From assembly GCA_021521415.1 (NCBI GenBank), contig JAIQDT010006498.1:62001-126000 (forward strand): 64,000 bases of DNA. The letters are read 5' to 3'. A program made the translations under genes and the position numbers. Within the stretch, counting starts at the first letter, position 1, and each line of letters begins with the position of its first letter. Shown here one piece after another: positions 45,258 to 58,979 of the stretch. The notes below the pieces were generated by a model. That model saw only the letters and a list, made by a program, of their open reading frames with translations. It made no database searches and was not told the origin of the DNA. This DNA comes from Bidens hawaiensis (taxonomy: Eukaryota; Streptophyta; Magnoliopsida; Asterales; Asteraceae).

Positions 45258-47510
45258 TGACATGTTGGTCAATTTGGTACTATTATTAACAAACTTACAA
45301 TGGCGATCTATAAAATTCTTTTGATCTTGACGTTTGTATTGATTTTCCTAAATTGACCATTTACATTCTTTTTCAAGTTACCAGTATTGTTCCCTAAAAT
45401 TATGTCAAAGTAAGTTTGGATTTCATCATTCCATAATTAGTATGGGTTCTCCACAACCAAACGATCTGGGTTCTCTACTTCCACTTGAATCTTAACCAAA
45501 TTTGAATCAAAACACCTAGCAAAAAATAAAAAAAATATAAAAATCAAGATTAAAAGCACACGGCTATATAATCGTCACAAATCTGATTATCTTGTATAGA
45601 TAACATGTCAATGTTAGTATCTCACCAAGTAATTTGCGAAGCATATAAAAAAGCGAATAAAGAAGCACCTGAGAGAAAATATAGATGAAATAATATGTTG
45701 ATCAATATACAATATTTGGGGACTTTTTCAGACTTTATTGAAATGAACATAGAACAAATATATTTAAGATCTATTGTATGGCCTTTGAAGAACCTATGAA
45801 CCACAATTACCCGGTTCACTCTACTGTCAGTTATGTAATCCAAACTAACATGTAGTGTAACTGAACTTTCCAAATACACTTGAAAGCAACCTAAAAATAT
45901 CCAATTTAATGTAAAGCAAAGTAGAACCTAACCTTAGTTTTTGGGTTTTTGTTATCAATTACAACTTTTTTGCACCTCATTTCCTGATCAACAATGCGAA
46001 TAAATAAAAACGGATTAATAAAATGCATAAAAAATTAAGGAAACAAAAAAGAAAAATAATCACCCATTAAAAATAACAAACAACACTCACCCAGAACTTG
46101 TTGAATTCATACCTTTTTTCGGTGCAACCCGCTTACCCGATGACAAATTTGATGAATTTACCTAAAATGAAAACCATAAAAATCAATATTAAAGAAACGA
46201 CAAAGACCAAATTATGCTCTTGATATATGATCAAAACGTGTATTAAAGTAGCAACCCACGAAATTGATATGAATCTTGCCACATTAGACACAACCATCCA
46301 CTTCCCTACGCCTATTTAGTGAAAATTAACACACTCGGATTAACAACATGTTTCCAATTAGTATCTGTTAATATTCTGGATCAGTTAACCAAAACCAACC
46401 AAGTATAAAAATCAATTAATATTAGACCCGACACATTTATATAACCGGAACCTTAACAGACTAACAACAATTTAGGTTACAAGGAAACAAAGTACACCGA
46501 TCAAGCATCTTAGTATTGAATTGTAAACCGATCGAACATTTATGACAACAAAATAAGAAAATCAAAGTAAACCCCAAATTACATGAATGATTGGCAATAG
46601 CATATAGCGAGAAAGTGAAACCTGATGTGCGGTCAAAAAGTGTGGCAAACGAATTCCGTTGCGGAGAGCTTAACTAATACGATCGCAGGACAGTTTTAGT
46701 AGAATAAAGTGACACTAAACCGCGTGCAATGCTTGAACACTGAATGGTCGTAGTTATGGCCAATTGATTGCATACGATGATGAAACCCACCATCATTGAT
46801 GTGTTAACCGGTGTTCTAGGTTTTTTTTAACCCTCAACACCCTTGCTTCATATGTTGTACAATATACATAAATAACATGTAAAAACTCTTTAAAAAAGTT
46901 TTTATGCATTTCCTTCATACTTTATAATATAATATATAGTATAGTATAAACAAAGTAACTATGGATATAGATTATATAGGTATTTGGGCATTTTTGCCAT
47001 CTATTTGTATTAAATAATTATTATTATTATCATTAAAAATTCATTATCATATGAACTTAATGTCATAATGTAATTAATAGTTAATTGTGTTTTATTATAT
47101 GTATTTAATGTGGTTATTATCAATAGCTAAAAGTCAATAAACTTTTTGCATCTTCTAAGGACGGAAAAGTAATTTTACAAAAGTTGAAGCTTAATTAACT
47201 TGTACCAAACGCTCTAAGAACAAATTGAAGTATTGACATATTACCTTTCTTGCCCTATTATGAACTGACGTTTTTATCCTCGTCCTCTAATTGTGAAATT
47301 ACATTCATGTCCATCATTGTTCCTTAATAATATAAAAAATATAGATATATAACTTTAATTGTAAATATCTAATTTTCCTTTAACTAGCGTTGTTTACAAA
47401 ATTTCATGAGGGTCGTTCTCAAAACTCCACAAGGGTCGTTTTGTTATTCTTGAAATTTCACATGGGTTAGTTGAGATTTTAACATATATATATATTTTTT
47501 AGAGGGGACG
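45258..47510. other. Unassigned region, possible degraded gene
   Basis: AT-rich. Short minus-strand open stretches with plausible splice borders (for example 45622-45890 and 46100-46162) suggest an old gene or captured exons, but I recognise no domain. 47137-47213 resembles 26918-26995. Confidence 0.3.
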
Positions 47511-47966
47511 ATGGACCCCCTACCTAAAGATCCGCCAATGTTGATACAAGGAATCGCCTCCATAATCATCTCACTGCCGTCGCCACCACTATCACTGCCA
47601 TCATCACCATTGCCGTCGCCCTCACCACCACCACCGTCCTTATTACACTATTCATTGCAGGCGTTACACCACCGCCGCTATTATCATTTTTTTTTAAATT
47701 AACAATCCACTTCATTTTCACAGGTTAATCAAACAAGACAAATGAATAATAACGGATCATGTCATTCTCTCATCGGCCCTATTCACTTCCCTTCCATTAC
47801 CCCATACCTAAACAAAGTGTAAACCGACTAACCAAAACCAACCATACCCATTCTCGGGTCCGGGCTGGGGATTTAAAACCCGTTGTTGTCGGGTTTCGGT
47901 TGGTTCGGGTCGGGTATATTGAAACGCATAACCGCCGGTTTTCCGTTTTCATCGCCACTCGTAACA

Positions 47967-50900
47967 ATGGCAGAAGAATATATTGAAATCCCCAAAATTG
48001 ACGCAATTCCATCAGCTCAACAATTTACTTCGCTTATTGAACCTAAAAACGTTCCTGCTGTATGTAATTCATACACACGTTACTTGATTGAAACTAACTG
48101 CTGACTGACTAATTTGATTTTGTTGAAGGTTTTTCATGGATGCATCAACCATTGGAAGGCTTTCAGTAAGTGGAATCCATCCACTGGCGGCCTTGATTAC
48201 TTAAAGGTTCGTTCGTATTCAACACTCGATTTAATTGAATCAGTAAAGCTGCAAATGTGCTTTAGGTTCTTTAGTAGCTTATTTCATTTCAGTAACAGAG
48301 TGAATTCAGATGACCTAATCTTATTAATGTATTAAGTATTAATTCTATGTGATATAAATATGCTTGGATTAGCTTTATGTTGTAAGTATGAGGGTTAGGG
48401 ATTGAATGATTTTATAAAGTTGAGTGCATGGGGTGTTTGTATGATAGGAGGTTAAGAAGCATTTTATAAATCATGAATGACCTATATGATGCACATCAAC
48501 CGTATATTAGAGCTTAACGCTTAACACATTTACAGATTTATTTGACAAGAGATAACATCCTCAACCATGTTTTGCCCATTGCTAAAACCATCATCTCATG
48601 TAGACACGTGCCCATGGTTATGTTTATTTACAATTTTGTATCTATGCAGTCAATATCAGTGCTATATCGGTTATTGGGCCTCATGTGAAATATCGGCCAG
48701 AATAACGGTACCGATAATATCGGCAATATATTTGACTGATATATCACCGATTTTTCAATTATCAGTACCTTTTGTCTTAGTTCTTCCATTCGCCTTTCTT
48801 CTTTTTGCTGCTATTAGTGTTTTAAGTCTTAATTGTCAATTGTTAGTGTTTTAAGTCTTAATCAGCTCCTACTTGCAACAATTGTTAATGTTTTGCAAGT
48901 TGCAAAAGGTTAATTTGTTAATGGTAGGAGAGTGTACTAAATTGTTAGTGTTAAATTGCTATATATATATAAATTATGCATGATGTTAAAATTACCGATA
49001 TCCCACCGTGATAACCTATATCTCAAATATCAGTCCTTGACCGATATTCAGTTTTTTACCGCATTATAGTTTTGTATGATGATTGTATCCATTATACGTG
49101 TTTCAAATTCACGATTGTGTGTGCTTATTCAGCTTTGCACATTGAGACGGGCTTATTAATAAGGTTCGAGTTTATCATTTATTTTATATATGGTTGGATG
49201 TATAGGAACTAGCAGGTTCATCAACAGTGGAAGTTATGCTGTCCAAATCTGCTCCAGTCTTTTATGGCGATATTAGAAACCATGAGAGGGTATTTTTCTT
49301 AATCTGTTTTACATGATTCTGTTAATTATTAAGGTTTGGATGTCACTATGCGGTTATTTTGTTTATCTTATAGGTTCAGTTACCTTTTGCTACCTTTATT
49401 GGATACTGCAAGGATTATTCCTTGCAGGGCAAGGTAGGACACATTCCTTGCTCTAGTGAAGAGAAGCCTTTGCCAGAAACCTTCAAAACTGAAGAAGATA
49501 GTCTGTTAGTTGGGGATGCTTCGTGTCAAATTTATTTAGCACAGGTCAGTATTTGCTACACTCATAGAGGTCCATGATAAGTTATTCTGTACATTCAGCG
49601 TTAAAGAGGTGTTTGGATGAGTCTTATAAACATGATTATTCTGGTATTGTGATTCGAAATTGAAATAATCACCTTTTCTGTTTAGGTACTTGGATTATGA
49701 CTGTTGACTATTTAGGCGCTGAATAATCAGTTTTAAATTAATCAGTTTCATACATGATGACTGATTACTTTAAAAGAAACAGGATTAGTTATTCACTCAC
49801 ATCTCGTTGTTAGCACACTATTAAACGTGCAATTATACAAGTAGTTAAACATTATTAATATGATCTATTAGTTCCCTAAATAATAAGAATTTGCCAAGCA
49901 CTCAAATCACAACTTCAAACAGCAAAAGTACATCCAAATTCCCAACAGTATCTGCTGTAGCAGTGTAGCACATTTATTACAAGTATTTACAACATATTAT
50001 TTGATTGTAATTTTACACTTCAGTTTTCTACTGCCTCAACAATGTTCTAGTATTCTACTACCATTAAGCGGAGACATTGGATCTCCTCGTACCAGTTAAC
50101 TTAGGGGCGATTATGTATGTACTTATGATTTAAAATGTACGCATAATCGTACAGGTACCAATCATGAATATTGAGAAAGAAGAGAGGGTTCAATTAGGAG
50201 TTCTTATAGAAGATATACAGACGGTATGCACACCATGGTCCAATGATCATACTTTCTTATTTCCTCCAACAACACACTGTGTCACACACGAGCGCATGTG
50301 TGTATTATATGCTGACATTTTGCTATCCTTTTTTGATTTGTTAGCCTTAATTTCTAGAGACAAAGACCTTGTCTTCTATCAATCTATGGATGAATAGTGC
50401 TCAAACAAGATCAAGTACTCATTATGATCCACATCATAATCTTTTATGTGTAGTTGCTGGAAACAAACAAGGTGTGTTTTTTTTACTTACTAAGGCCAAA
50501 AACATTTTTTTATACAAATATGCATCAAACAAGAACATATTCTTAATAAAGCTTAGCTCTAATATCATTGTATCATTACACAAAAGGATAAACCTTTTAA
50601 TATGGACTAGGTGGTACTTGATACTTGCTACCACACTGCTCTAAAATATTAATTGATTATCCATAAGAAAAACTTCAAATGGAGAAGTGAATTAACAAAT
50701 AATTGTAACAAATTCCAATCATACTTTTAACAATTTGTAAACTACTTTTTGACTTGTCTCTGTAAGATTATGAATTGTGGGTGCAACACTTAATTCTCAT
50801 ATTTGATAAGTCTCTTTTTGTCTAGTTGATCTGTGGCCCCCTTCATCCAGTCCTTTCTTGTATCCTATGCATTTGTATGGGGAGGCTTCAAACCACAGGT

Positions 50901-53059
50901 ATTGACTTCTGTACATATCAGAGAAACTTATATTTATGTTTCTACTCCAACCTAAATTGCAAGTTAAAAGCACTTCCGTGTAGAAATAAATTATGGGTAT
51001 TCTATGTTTTACTAGTGCTGTTCCCATAGACAAAGTTGACCTATTGATTCATCCAAGAGCAGAACACTCAAAAAAGTATTCACAAAGGGTGATTCTTCAC
51101 GCAGGCGATGCACTTTTCATTCCTGAAGGGTGGTAAGATTTGCAATTTCATGCATTCTTTAATACTCTTCAACATCTATAGCAGTCCTTTATATTTGGTG
51201 ATATTAAAACTAATAATATTAAGAATGATTTGTTCTACCTAGGTTTCACCAAGTTGACAGTGAAAGTTTGACAGTTGCTGTTAACTTCTGGTGGCAATCT
51301 GAAATGATGTCTGGCATGTTGGAACACATGGATTCGTATTATTTGCGCAGGATACTGAAAAGGTATCTTCTTAACTTTTTTGTTTCTGCATGAATTAGAA
51401 GTTAGAACATCATACATAAACTGGTATTTAATCATTTATAATAACGCATTCCATGTATCATGTCTGCATCAAATCTATCTTCAAGACTGACCGACAAAGA
51501 AATGGTATACACTCTTTCCAATTGTTACATGTTTCGCATAACCTGGGCGATGCTTGGTTTATCTACACTTTTGTAATGCATTTCGTGACTTGAACTTTGA
51601 ATCCTATTTGAGTATTTCATCTTCTTTAATGGTTGAACAGAATCAGATGCTTTGTAAGACCTTCCCTTTTGTGAATAATAAGCTTTCTCATGAACCATCA
51701 GGTTAGACTCTAAATTCAAACCTATATATATTATGTTCTGAACACGATTAAAGTTAAAATCAATTACCTAATGATTTTTTTTATCAGGTGGGACTATGTT
51801 ACATGATCTGGAGCCTTGGGCTCTTAAATCTCTTCATGAACTTGTTTCCATAGTTCATGATCATGTCAACACTGCTGATTTGAGGAGTGCAGCAGGTTCA
51901 AGTGCTGATGTGGAGAAAACCAGTCACAAGAAAAGTGTGACCTCAGAATTGTATCACCTGGAGGATGCCCCTGTTGCTAGTATTTTGTGGGCTCTTGAAC
52001 CACTTAATCTTCAAAAAATGTTCCTTGCCATGGTGGTGAGTTTTCCAGGTTCTTATCCTCTTTGTTACAAGTGCCAATTTTGACCATTCAGCTATAATCG
52101 GTTGATTTGGGTTGTGTTTATGTTTAATCTTTAATGGAACAAATGGGTCGAATGGCATCGGTAAGTGTATTGAAATACACAAAACCTCCAAACTCAATTT
52201 ATTAAGAACAATGTAGTTTTTGTAATCATACTAAACACATTAACTATGAATAAGTAAAAAAGAATGGATAAAAGATTGGATCAGCCCAAGCTGACCTAAT
52301 CCTTCTTTGTCCTGAACGTGAAGAGCACACATTCAACTATCATTTATGTTGATTTGGGTTATTATGTAGTAATAATGTAATATATTTTTTATAATCATAC
52401 TTGACATATTAAATATCTGTAAAAGAATTTAGAAAACTGGATATAATGGTGTTGCAGCCCCACCCCTCTTGTCCAGCACTTGGAGGGTACACATTTCGAC
52501 TCAAACCCGCTTAAGCCTGATACCCCACCCGTATGTTTATAAAGCCATCTTTATATTACTTACACTATGTTAGGATCATTTTCCAAGAACTTTGGAGGCG
52601 TTAGTACTGCACTTAGTTTCACCAGTAGGAGCTGAAGTGCTAACTAGGAAATTTGAAGAGATGGATCAGCTAATCAACGAAGAAGACAGGTAAATATTCA
52701 AATCATCTAGAAGTTGTTGCTTTATTACCCTCCCCCAACAAAAGAAAAAAGAAAAAGAATAGTTACTGAGAAAGGTTAGACTATAGTTTGATTCTGCTGT
52801 TTCCAGGAATGAATTCTACAAGGCATTTTATGGTGTATTTGATGATCAGTTTGCTGTAATGGATATACTCCTTAACGGAAAGGAGTCATTTTCATGCCAG
52901 GTAAAACATTAAAATATATGATATGTATTCGACTACATATACTGTCGAGTGTCGACTCTAGTCACTCTACTATATGATTAACAGAGACTGCATTCTAAAT
53001 TTCTGCCACAGGCATTTAAGAACGTTCTGGATAAATTTCTGGGAGTTAAAGTTCAGTGA
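47967..53059 (+). CDS. JmjC-domain Fe(II)/2-oxoglutarate oxygenase, JMJ31-like
   Basis: Fifteen exons read by eye: 47967-48059, 48129-48206, 49206-49289, 49374-49544, 50155-50223, 50345 (or 50360)-50471, 50826-50898, 51016-51132, 51243-51362, 51486-51504, 51641-51701, 51788-52035, 52574-52689, 52807-52900, 53012-53059. All have GT-AG borders and consistent phase; length about 505 codons, the size I recall for Arabidopsis JMJ31. Iron ligands: HYD at about residues 191-193 (STHYDPHH) and the distal His at about 273 (FIPEGWFHQ). A helical C-terminal region follows. Such proteins demethylate or hydroxylate lysine or arginine side chains; the substrate here is not inferable. If exon 6 starts at 50345, TAA at 50348-50350 is in frame; starting at 50360 avoids it. 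JMJ32-like is the alternative name. Confidence 0.82.
48650..49070. repeat. TATCGG/CCGATA-rich element in JmjC intron 2
   Basis: Many copies of ATATCGG and CCGATAT on both sides of an AT-rich centre make a fold-back resembling a MITE. No clear terminal repeats or duplication found. Confidence 0.4.
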
Positions 53060-53955
53060 TGGGATACAATTTCTGCCGCTGATGTCAAGAATTCGGCCCT
53101 CTAATGATCTCAAAAGTGCATATTGATACTTGAAAGTTGAAACTGGAAGCTCCGAGTATCCTACATGTGAGTATATATCATTTCTTGTTATCTTCTCACT
53201 TTCTTGTAATTTGACATGCTGCTTTCTGTTTCTTCCATGCAACTAACTCATCATAACGTAGATTTTGTCCAGTTTCTATATATGGGGTAAATCTAAGTGG
53301 TTATTTCTTGTGAAACTTCTGCTTAATCTGTGATTCACGATGGCTAGAGTTGGCAAGATGGGTGACTGGGAGGCCGGGTAGAGGACGGTGGGTTGACCTA
53401 GTAATTGACCATATAAGTTTGGAGAAAATTTTATAATTGGATTGTTAGGGACCTAAATCAAACTAATCAAAGATAAACATCATATAAGGATAGTTACTAA
53501 TGATTATTACCTTAACATTAGCGTGTGTAATAACCAGACACTTATTTCATAAATTATTGTCATGATAATCATGATTACAGAACAATGTTATTACCTAATA
53601 ATTATTACCCTTGAATAAAGCGATTGATGAGGTTGCATGAATAAAAATAAACCGACTCCAAATGTTTGACTCCCATTTTCTTACATATTTCACTCGTTTG
53701 AGATGAAACACAACCCGAATCTTACTCTTAACATTGCATTTACATATATCTATTGTCTTTCCTCTGAATCCAGTCATCTTTTCTACTAAATGCATCCCTT
53801 GATTAACTTGGCATGTTAATTTGTAAATTCGTTGCTAATCTTACATGATTACAGGAACTACTGCTATATCCAGAGCAGAGGTACAACTACATGCGCAGAT
53901 GGTTCAACATGCTAAGGCTTACAAACTTGAGGGTTTGATTGTACAAAAGACGTTG
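53060..53955 (+). other. 3' UTR and trailing region of the JmjC gene
   Basis: A donor-like GTGAGT at about 53164 and an acceptor-like TGATTACAG at about 53854 suggest an intron in the 3' UTR. No open frame of note. Confidence 0.35.
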
Positions 53956-56900
53956 CATTTTGCAAGATTGAGCCATTACAACTAAAAATGTTAGTTACGT
54001 TGATTCGAGTCTGTTGATTTATATCGTTATATGGTTGATTATTACGTCAATAACACAATGAACATGAGAAACTTGTAAACTAGCCTAATTTTCACGAGAG
54101 AAACTTTTTTGAGAGACCCGAGTGTTTCTTGTTTCTCAAGAGTAGATTTCCTCAAAACAAATGCACGATGCCACATGATTGGTCCCCCGCGTGTTCTTGG
54201 TTTAGCTTTAATATTCCTTATTGGTTTAGCCTTAATAATCCTCAAAACACGATGGGAGGCATCCCAATGACATGGGTATGTTGTAAACATGAAGTTGCTT
54301 GGGACAAAAGATTAGCTTTAAAAGATTATATTGATAAAAATAATCATAAAAATCAGAAGCTTCTTGTAGCAGGAATAACGAAGTCTAGATCTATTTGACT
54401 AACAAACAAACAAATCTATCAACAAATCTATCAATAACATCTTAGGACAAACATCAAGAACACCCTAGGACAAACATGTTAGTGTTCTAACAATAAAGAA
54501 AGAACAAAAAAACAATTTTTCTTGTCTTAGTATGCACTCATCACAGTTGCTAATTAGTTTTTTAGATAGTTATCTTTTAAATGATGTAAGAGTTACATAA
54601 CTGATTGACATGTTATCCTCAAATCAAGATAACCGTATGATGTGTGCACTCATCACCCTTGCAGGACAAGCCACGTAGGATTAGTAGTCAGGTTTATGTT
54701 TTGTGCATGTGTAAAATAAAGGAGTATAGGGGGATGCTCCATACTCCACATACTGTCCCATGTTCTAGATAGTGATCACTTGTATCATCTCCTTAAAGGA
54801 AGTGTTTCCTACAGTTTGTTTTATTATGCATATGAATATGAATTAAAAAGTCTATTTCATTCTCAATTCTTCAAGTTGTAAGTCTTATTTCTGGCCATTC
54901 GATCCGTTGATGCTATCACCGTATAATCTTGAGCGTAATTTCTTTGCTATTTGCCCTCGATCTGTTTTAATCCATATACATGTATGCATCATCAACCGAA
55001 TGCTAGCATAACATAATTGAAAGTTATTTCATTTCAAGCAATAATGGGGAAAAAACATGATAGATTCCTCATTACTAGAGCGCATCGAGCCTGTTATTAC
55101 ATTGATAGGGTTACCCAAGAGGAACAAAATTATTATCACCAGGAAGACAAAATTGATTAATGTCATTAGGCACTGATTTACCAGCTGAAACAGAGACTTC
55201 AGTATCAGCATTTGTTCCTTTCTATACCTGCATTTTATATCTTTGTTAAAGTTAATTGAATATAGAAGCAATAATCGCGGATTAGATAACATCTGTATCT
55301 ATACTAAATGATAAATAAATTAATTTTTTGTTATCAAGTGTCACTCTCATCATGTATCCTCACCCTTTTTTCCAGCCTAGCATCTCCTCTTATTAATAAT
55401 ACATATTTTTTAAATTTTTTACCCGTCTTTCGCTCCTATTAAATAATCATGATTTATATAATTCTTTTTATAAAACGCTTTTTTATTTAAAAAAATTATA
55501 TGTTCATAAAGCATTCTTGCAAATTGAACGTTACTTTCATTCAGTAACACATGTAATGTGAATCACATTGTTTTTATTAACCAACCAACCCATGTAATAC
55601 ATCGGCCTATAAACCTACTAGCGACAACATCAAAAGCACACGACAACAAGCATATAACAAACTTTGTTAACCGTGAAAATCAAGTACAAATCTACAACAA
55701 CAAAAATGAAAATTAGGATTACGACCGAAAGCCAACCAATTTACCTTAAAAATAATATTAATTGAAACGTACATGCTGCTTCGTCATTGGGGGTGATTCC
55801 TGTGGGCAGTGAGTAAAAAAGCTGCAACCGTCATGGGGCTCGGGCGTGGGTTCAAGTAAGGCCTTAAGCATAATAACCTGTTGGATCGCCTGAGACTTGT
55901 TCCACGACGGCCGTCTCATCCTTGTACCTAAAAAATTTTTTAAAGTGAGATTATTATTGGCCAACCTAAAAAATGTGAGATTTATAAAATTCAGTTTTCC
56001 CATTTCTTCAAGTTTCTTAATATATACAATTTTTTTTAAAAAAAATTAATTATTCTAGTTATTTACATGTTCAGCAGGTTATGACTATATATAATAGATC
56101 AAAAATTATTAATCTTCAAGTTGAACAAACAAAACTCATGAAAAAACTAGGAACATGCACCTAGAATTGAATAATGAAACTTGTAAACAAGTTGCACAAC
56201 CATCTTAATATTAAAGGACGTCTATTTTATTACTTTTTTGGTCGTCCTTTTATTACTTTGTGGTGGCTTAGGTATTTTGGTCGTTGGAAATAGTTTCTTA
56301 TTCTAATATATTTGTTAGATGTTTTGGTGTGATTTGATTGACTTGTTGACTAATGTGAATCATAATATTCATTAAAAAAAGTTAGAAAGCACATACCTAG
56401 TTGAACTTATTATGATTTTTGGTGTTAGAACTTCATTGGTTGTTAGGAGCCAAGCACGTAAGTACTCGGGGATCTAAGGGACCCCTTTGCAGAAGTCCGG
56501 GGTAGAGCACCTGGTTAGGGCCGAAAATTGGCCGCAATCTTGAAGCAATCTGAATTTCAAATTGATAACTTTTGAAGGTGGTTTATGGTCACCCGATATG
56601 TACGAATTTTGGATTTTGGTCATCTCTCTTTCATTATGGTTCTCAAAATTCACACATACTAAATTCTTGTCAGAATTCTGAGCTTTATGCGTTTGGAAAA
56701 TTCGGATGAACCGTCGAATTATTTCGATCTGAAAGTGTCTTTCACGACTATCAGTATTATCCAATTGTTACGAAGTATGATTCCCTACATTTTTTAATAT
56801 TTAAGTTGCGCCCCATCTTAATCATCGTCGATGCATTCACACATCCTAACTATGTTTCATAGAGAATATATAAATAGCATATGAGCTCCTATATATTGAT

Positions 56901-57559
56901 ATTTTTTTCTAACACGACTCATTTTGATCAGAACTCGTGTTAACCTTAACTAAATGAAGACATTTTAACCCAATTCGTTTTAAACTGAATCCAATTTAAC
57001 CTATCAGTTAACTACCTTGTTTGACCAGGCAAACTTACAATAGTATAATAGAACAACAATGATATATGAGAAATCGAGAATTCTTACTTTAGACTTAAAA
57101 GAAAACTTATTTCACCTATTTTCAGTGGCGAAGCTTAGATAAAATAGAAGGGGCCGAACTGATTAATACGTACAAAACAATGTTCTAAATTTGAGGCGAC
57201 CAGACTTAATACGCATAAAATTTTCAGACAGGATACGTAAACTTACACTACTGAAAAATATAATAATAGTGGGCCGGGGCCACCCCGAGCTATAAGTAAG
57301 TTACCCCCTTGGCTGCTTTAATTTTTATATTTAAAATGCATAATCTTAGACCCATACATTACATTGAAAAACATGTGGAACATTTAAACTTTAAAAAGAC
57401 TTAATAGAAACATGTAATTGTCAAACTTCCTAGAAGTCGTATATATGTATTAAAATAAACTTCGATCAAAGATTATATGTTAAGCAGCTTCAAGTGTTCA
57501 ACTCATCACAACTCCAATTCCCTCATTCATTTCCATCTAAAATTTCCTATAATAACACA
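53956..57559. other. Intergenic, no gene identified
   Basis: AT-rich. 56099-56212 is repeated at 62441-62556. 57120-57320 resembles a transposon end (CAGTGGCGAAGC) but a partner end is not clear. The last about 200 bp are the presumed promoter and 5' UTR of the next gene. Confidence 0.4.
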
Positions 57560-58979
57560 ATGTCGGATCAGTCCTTATTAAAAACCGACATCGAGTCAGG
57601 GTCAAGTGATCCACCAATTCCGGAATACTCTCCAGAACATCGATGGTCGTTTATTCGTAAGGTATACTCCATCGTGGCCATGCAACTACTCTTCACTGCG
57701 GCTGTTGGTGCTGCCGTCGTCTCTTGTCAACCCCTTGTCACCTTCATGACGACTACCACCGCTGGATATGCTTGTTATGCTCTTATCATCCTTTCTCCGC
57801 TTATTAGTATGTTAATTTCATTTGTATTAAATTAATATGATTTTTTAGTATATAGATATAGATACATATAGCCATATAGGGACAACTCTGTAAAATAATA
57901 ACCAAGTTTCAAAATGTTTGTACGTGTGTTGGTGTGCAGCCATATGTCCATTGTATTGCTACGCTGAGCGACATCCTGTGAACTATGTGTTACTAGGGAT
58001 CTTCACCTTTGGTATATCTTTTGGTGTTGGCATGGCATGTGCCTTCACTAGCGGTAAGTCGAAGATGATCCAACAACTTGACGCTTTTTTCCTTTCATGA
58101 TATTTTATACACGTAGGCCTGTATATAAACCAAATGTTCAGTGAACTGTTCGCTCAGTTCATTTACAGGCCTGATACAAGAGTTATTTTGGGTCTTTTCT
58201 TATGCGTTGTTGTTAAATGTTACGGTGCTCCTCAAACATTAATTGCTGAATTTAACACAATCATGTAAATTATTGCAGCGAGGGTCGTTTTGGAAGCTAT
58301 TATTCTAACATCGGCGGTGGTTGTGAGTCTCTTGTTATTCACATTTTGGGCGGCAAGGAAAGGTTACGAGTTTTGGGTCTTTTTCTTATGCGGTGTTGTT
58401 ACGGTGCTTATTGTAGCCCCCATCATTCAGGTCCAAACCTTACTCTTATGTGGAGTCTATAGATTAACCATCCACGTTAGTAACTAGCTATAATATAAAA
58501 CCATACATATATTTGATATGCATATAAAACTATCAAGTTTAATGACCAAATGACACATATCAAGGTACAATTACTAAGTGGAACATTAAGATAAACACAT
58601 ACTGTAAAACCTCTAGCGAAAAGTGTATTGAAAATTAATTATAGTGTTGAGTAATAACACATATATATTAAGATATATAACACATGATACGTACACACAT
58701 TCTACTTGCACATAATGTATATAATAAGTACATGTTTTAGGTGTTAATTTGCTTGCTTTAATATTTTGACAGATATTCTTTTGTCTGGTGAAGTTTAACA
58801 TGATGATATACGCTAGTCTTTCTGCTATAATCTTTTGTGCTTACATTGTCATCAACATTGAATTGGTGATGGTGCGATACACGTATGACGAATACATTTG
58901 GGCTGCCGTGGTGTTGTACCTAGATATCATTCGTCTTTTTCTTTTATTTCTTCGCGCACTTGCAGACAGACGGAGATAA
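57560..58979 (+). CDS. LIFEGUARD-like protein (Bax inhibitor-1 motif family), 239 aa
   Basis: Four exons with GT-AG borders: 57560-57806, 57940-58053, 58279-58430, 58773-58979 (720 nt with the stop). A short hydrophilic N-terminus (MSDQSLLKTDIESG) is followed by about seven hydrophobic helices (for example VYSIVAMQLLFTAAVGAAVV, YVLLGIFTFGISFGVGMA, VFFLCGVVTVLIVAPII, IFCAYIVINIELV), ending in the Asp-containing last helix and a basic tail (ADRRR). The pattern fits plant LFG proteins: ER/Golgi or tonoplast membrane proteins that modulate cell death and calcium release. No disabling change. Intron 2 contains a small fold-back and a broken duplicate of part of exon 3. A truncated copy of exon 1 lies at 62712. 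Confidence 0.88.
58115..58172. repeat. Small fold-back in LFG intron 2
   Basis: AGGCCTGTA...TACAGGCCT ends with a short hairpin interior rich in GTTCAGTGAAC-like words, the look of a tiny hAT-derived MITE. No clear 8-bp duplication. Confidence 0.5.
58182..58230 (+). pseudogene. Broken duplicate of LFG exon 3 inside intron 2
   Basis: TTTTGGGTCTTTTCTTATGC and TGTTACGGTGCTC match exon 3 (58362-58409) with small gaps. It lacks splice borders and the frame is broken. Confidence 0.65.

Noticed and set aside
45622..45879. 85-codon minus-strand frame as a gene
   Set aside because: Open with plausible borders but no domain recognised and no companion exons that I can support.
54042..54398. Overlapping 82- and 89-codon frames after the JmjC gene
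   Set aside because: No motif or splice context; consistent with chance in intergenic DNA.
57120..57320. MITE upstream of LFG
   Set aside because: The left end resembles CAGTGGCG-type transposon ends but no convincing right end or target duplication was found.
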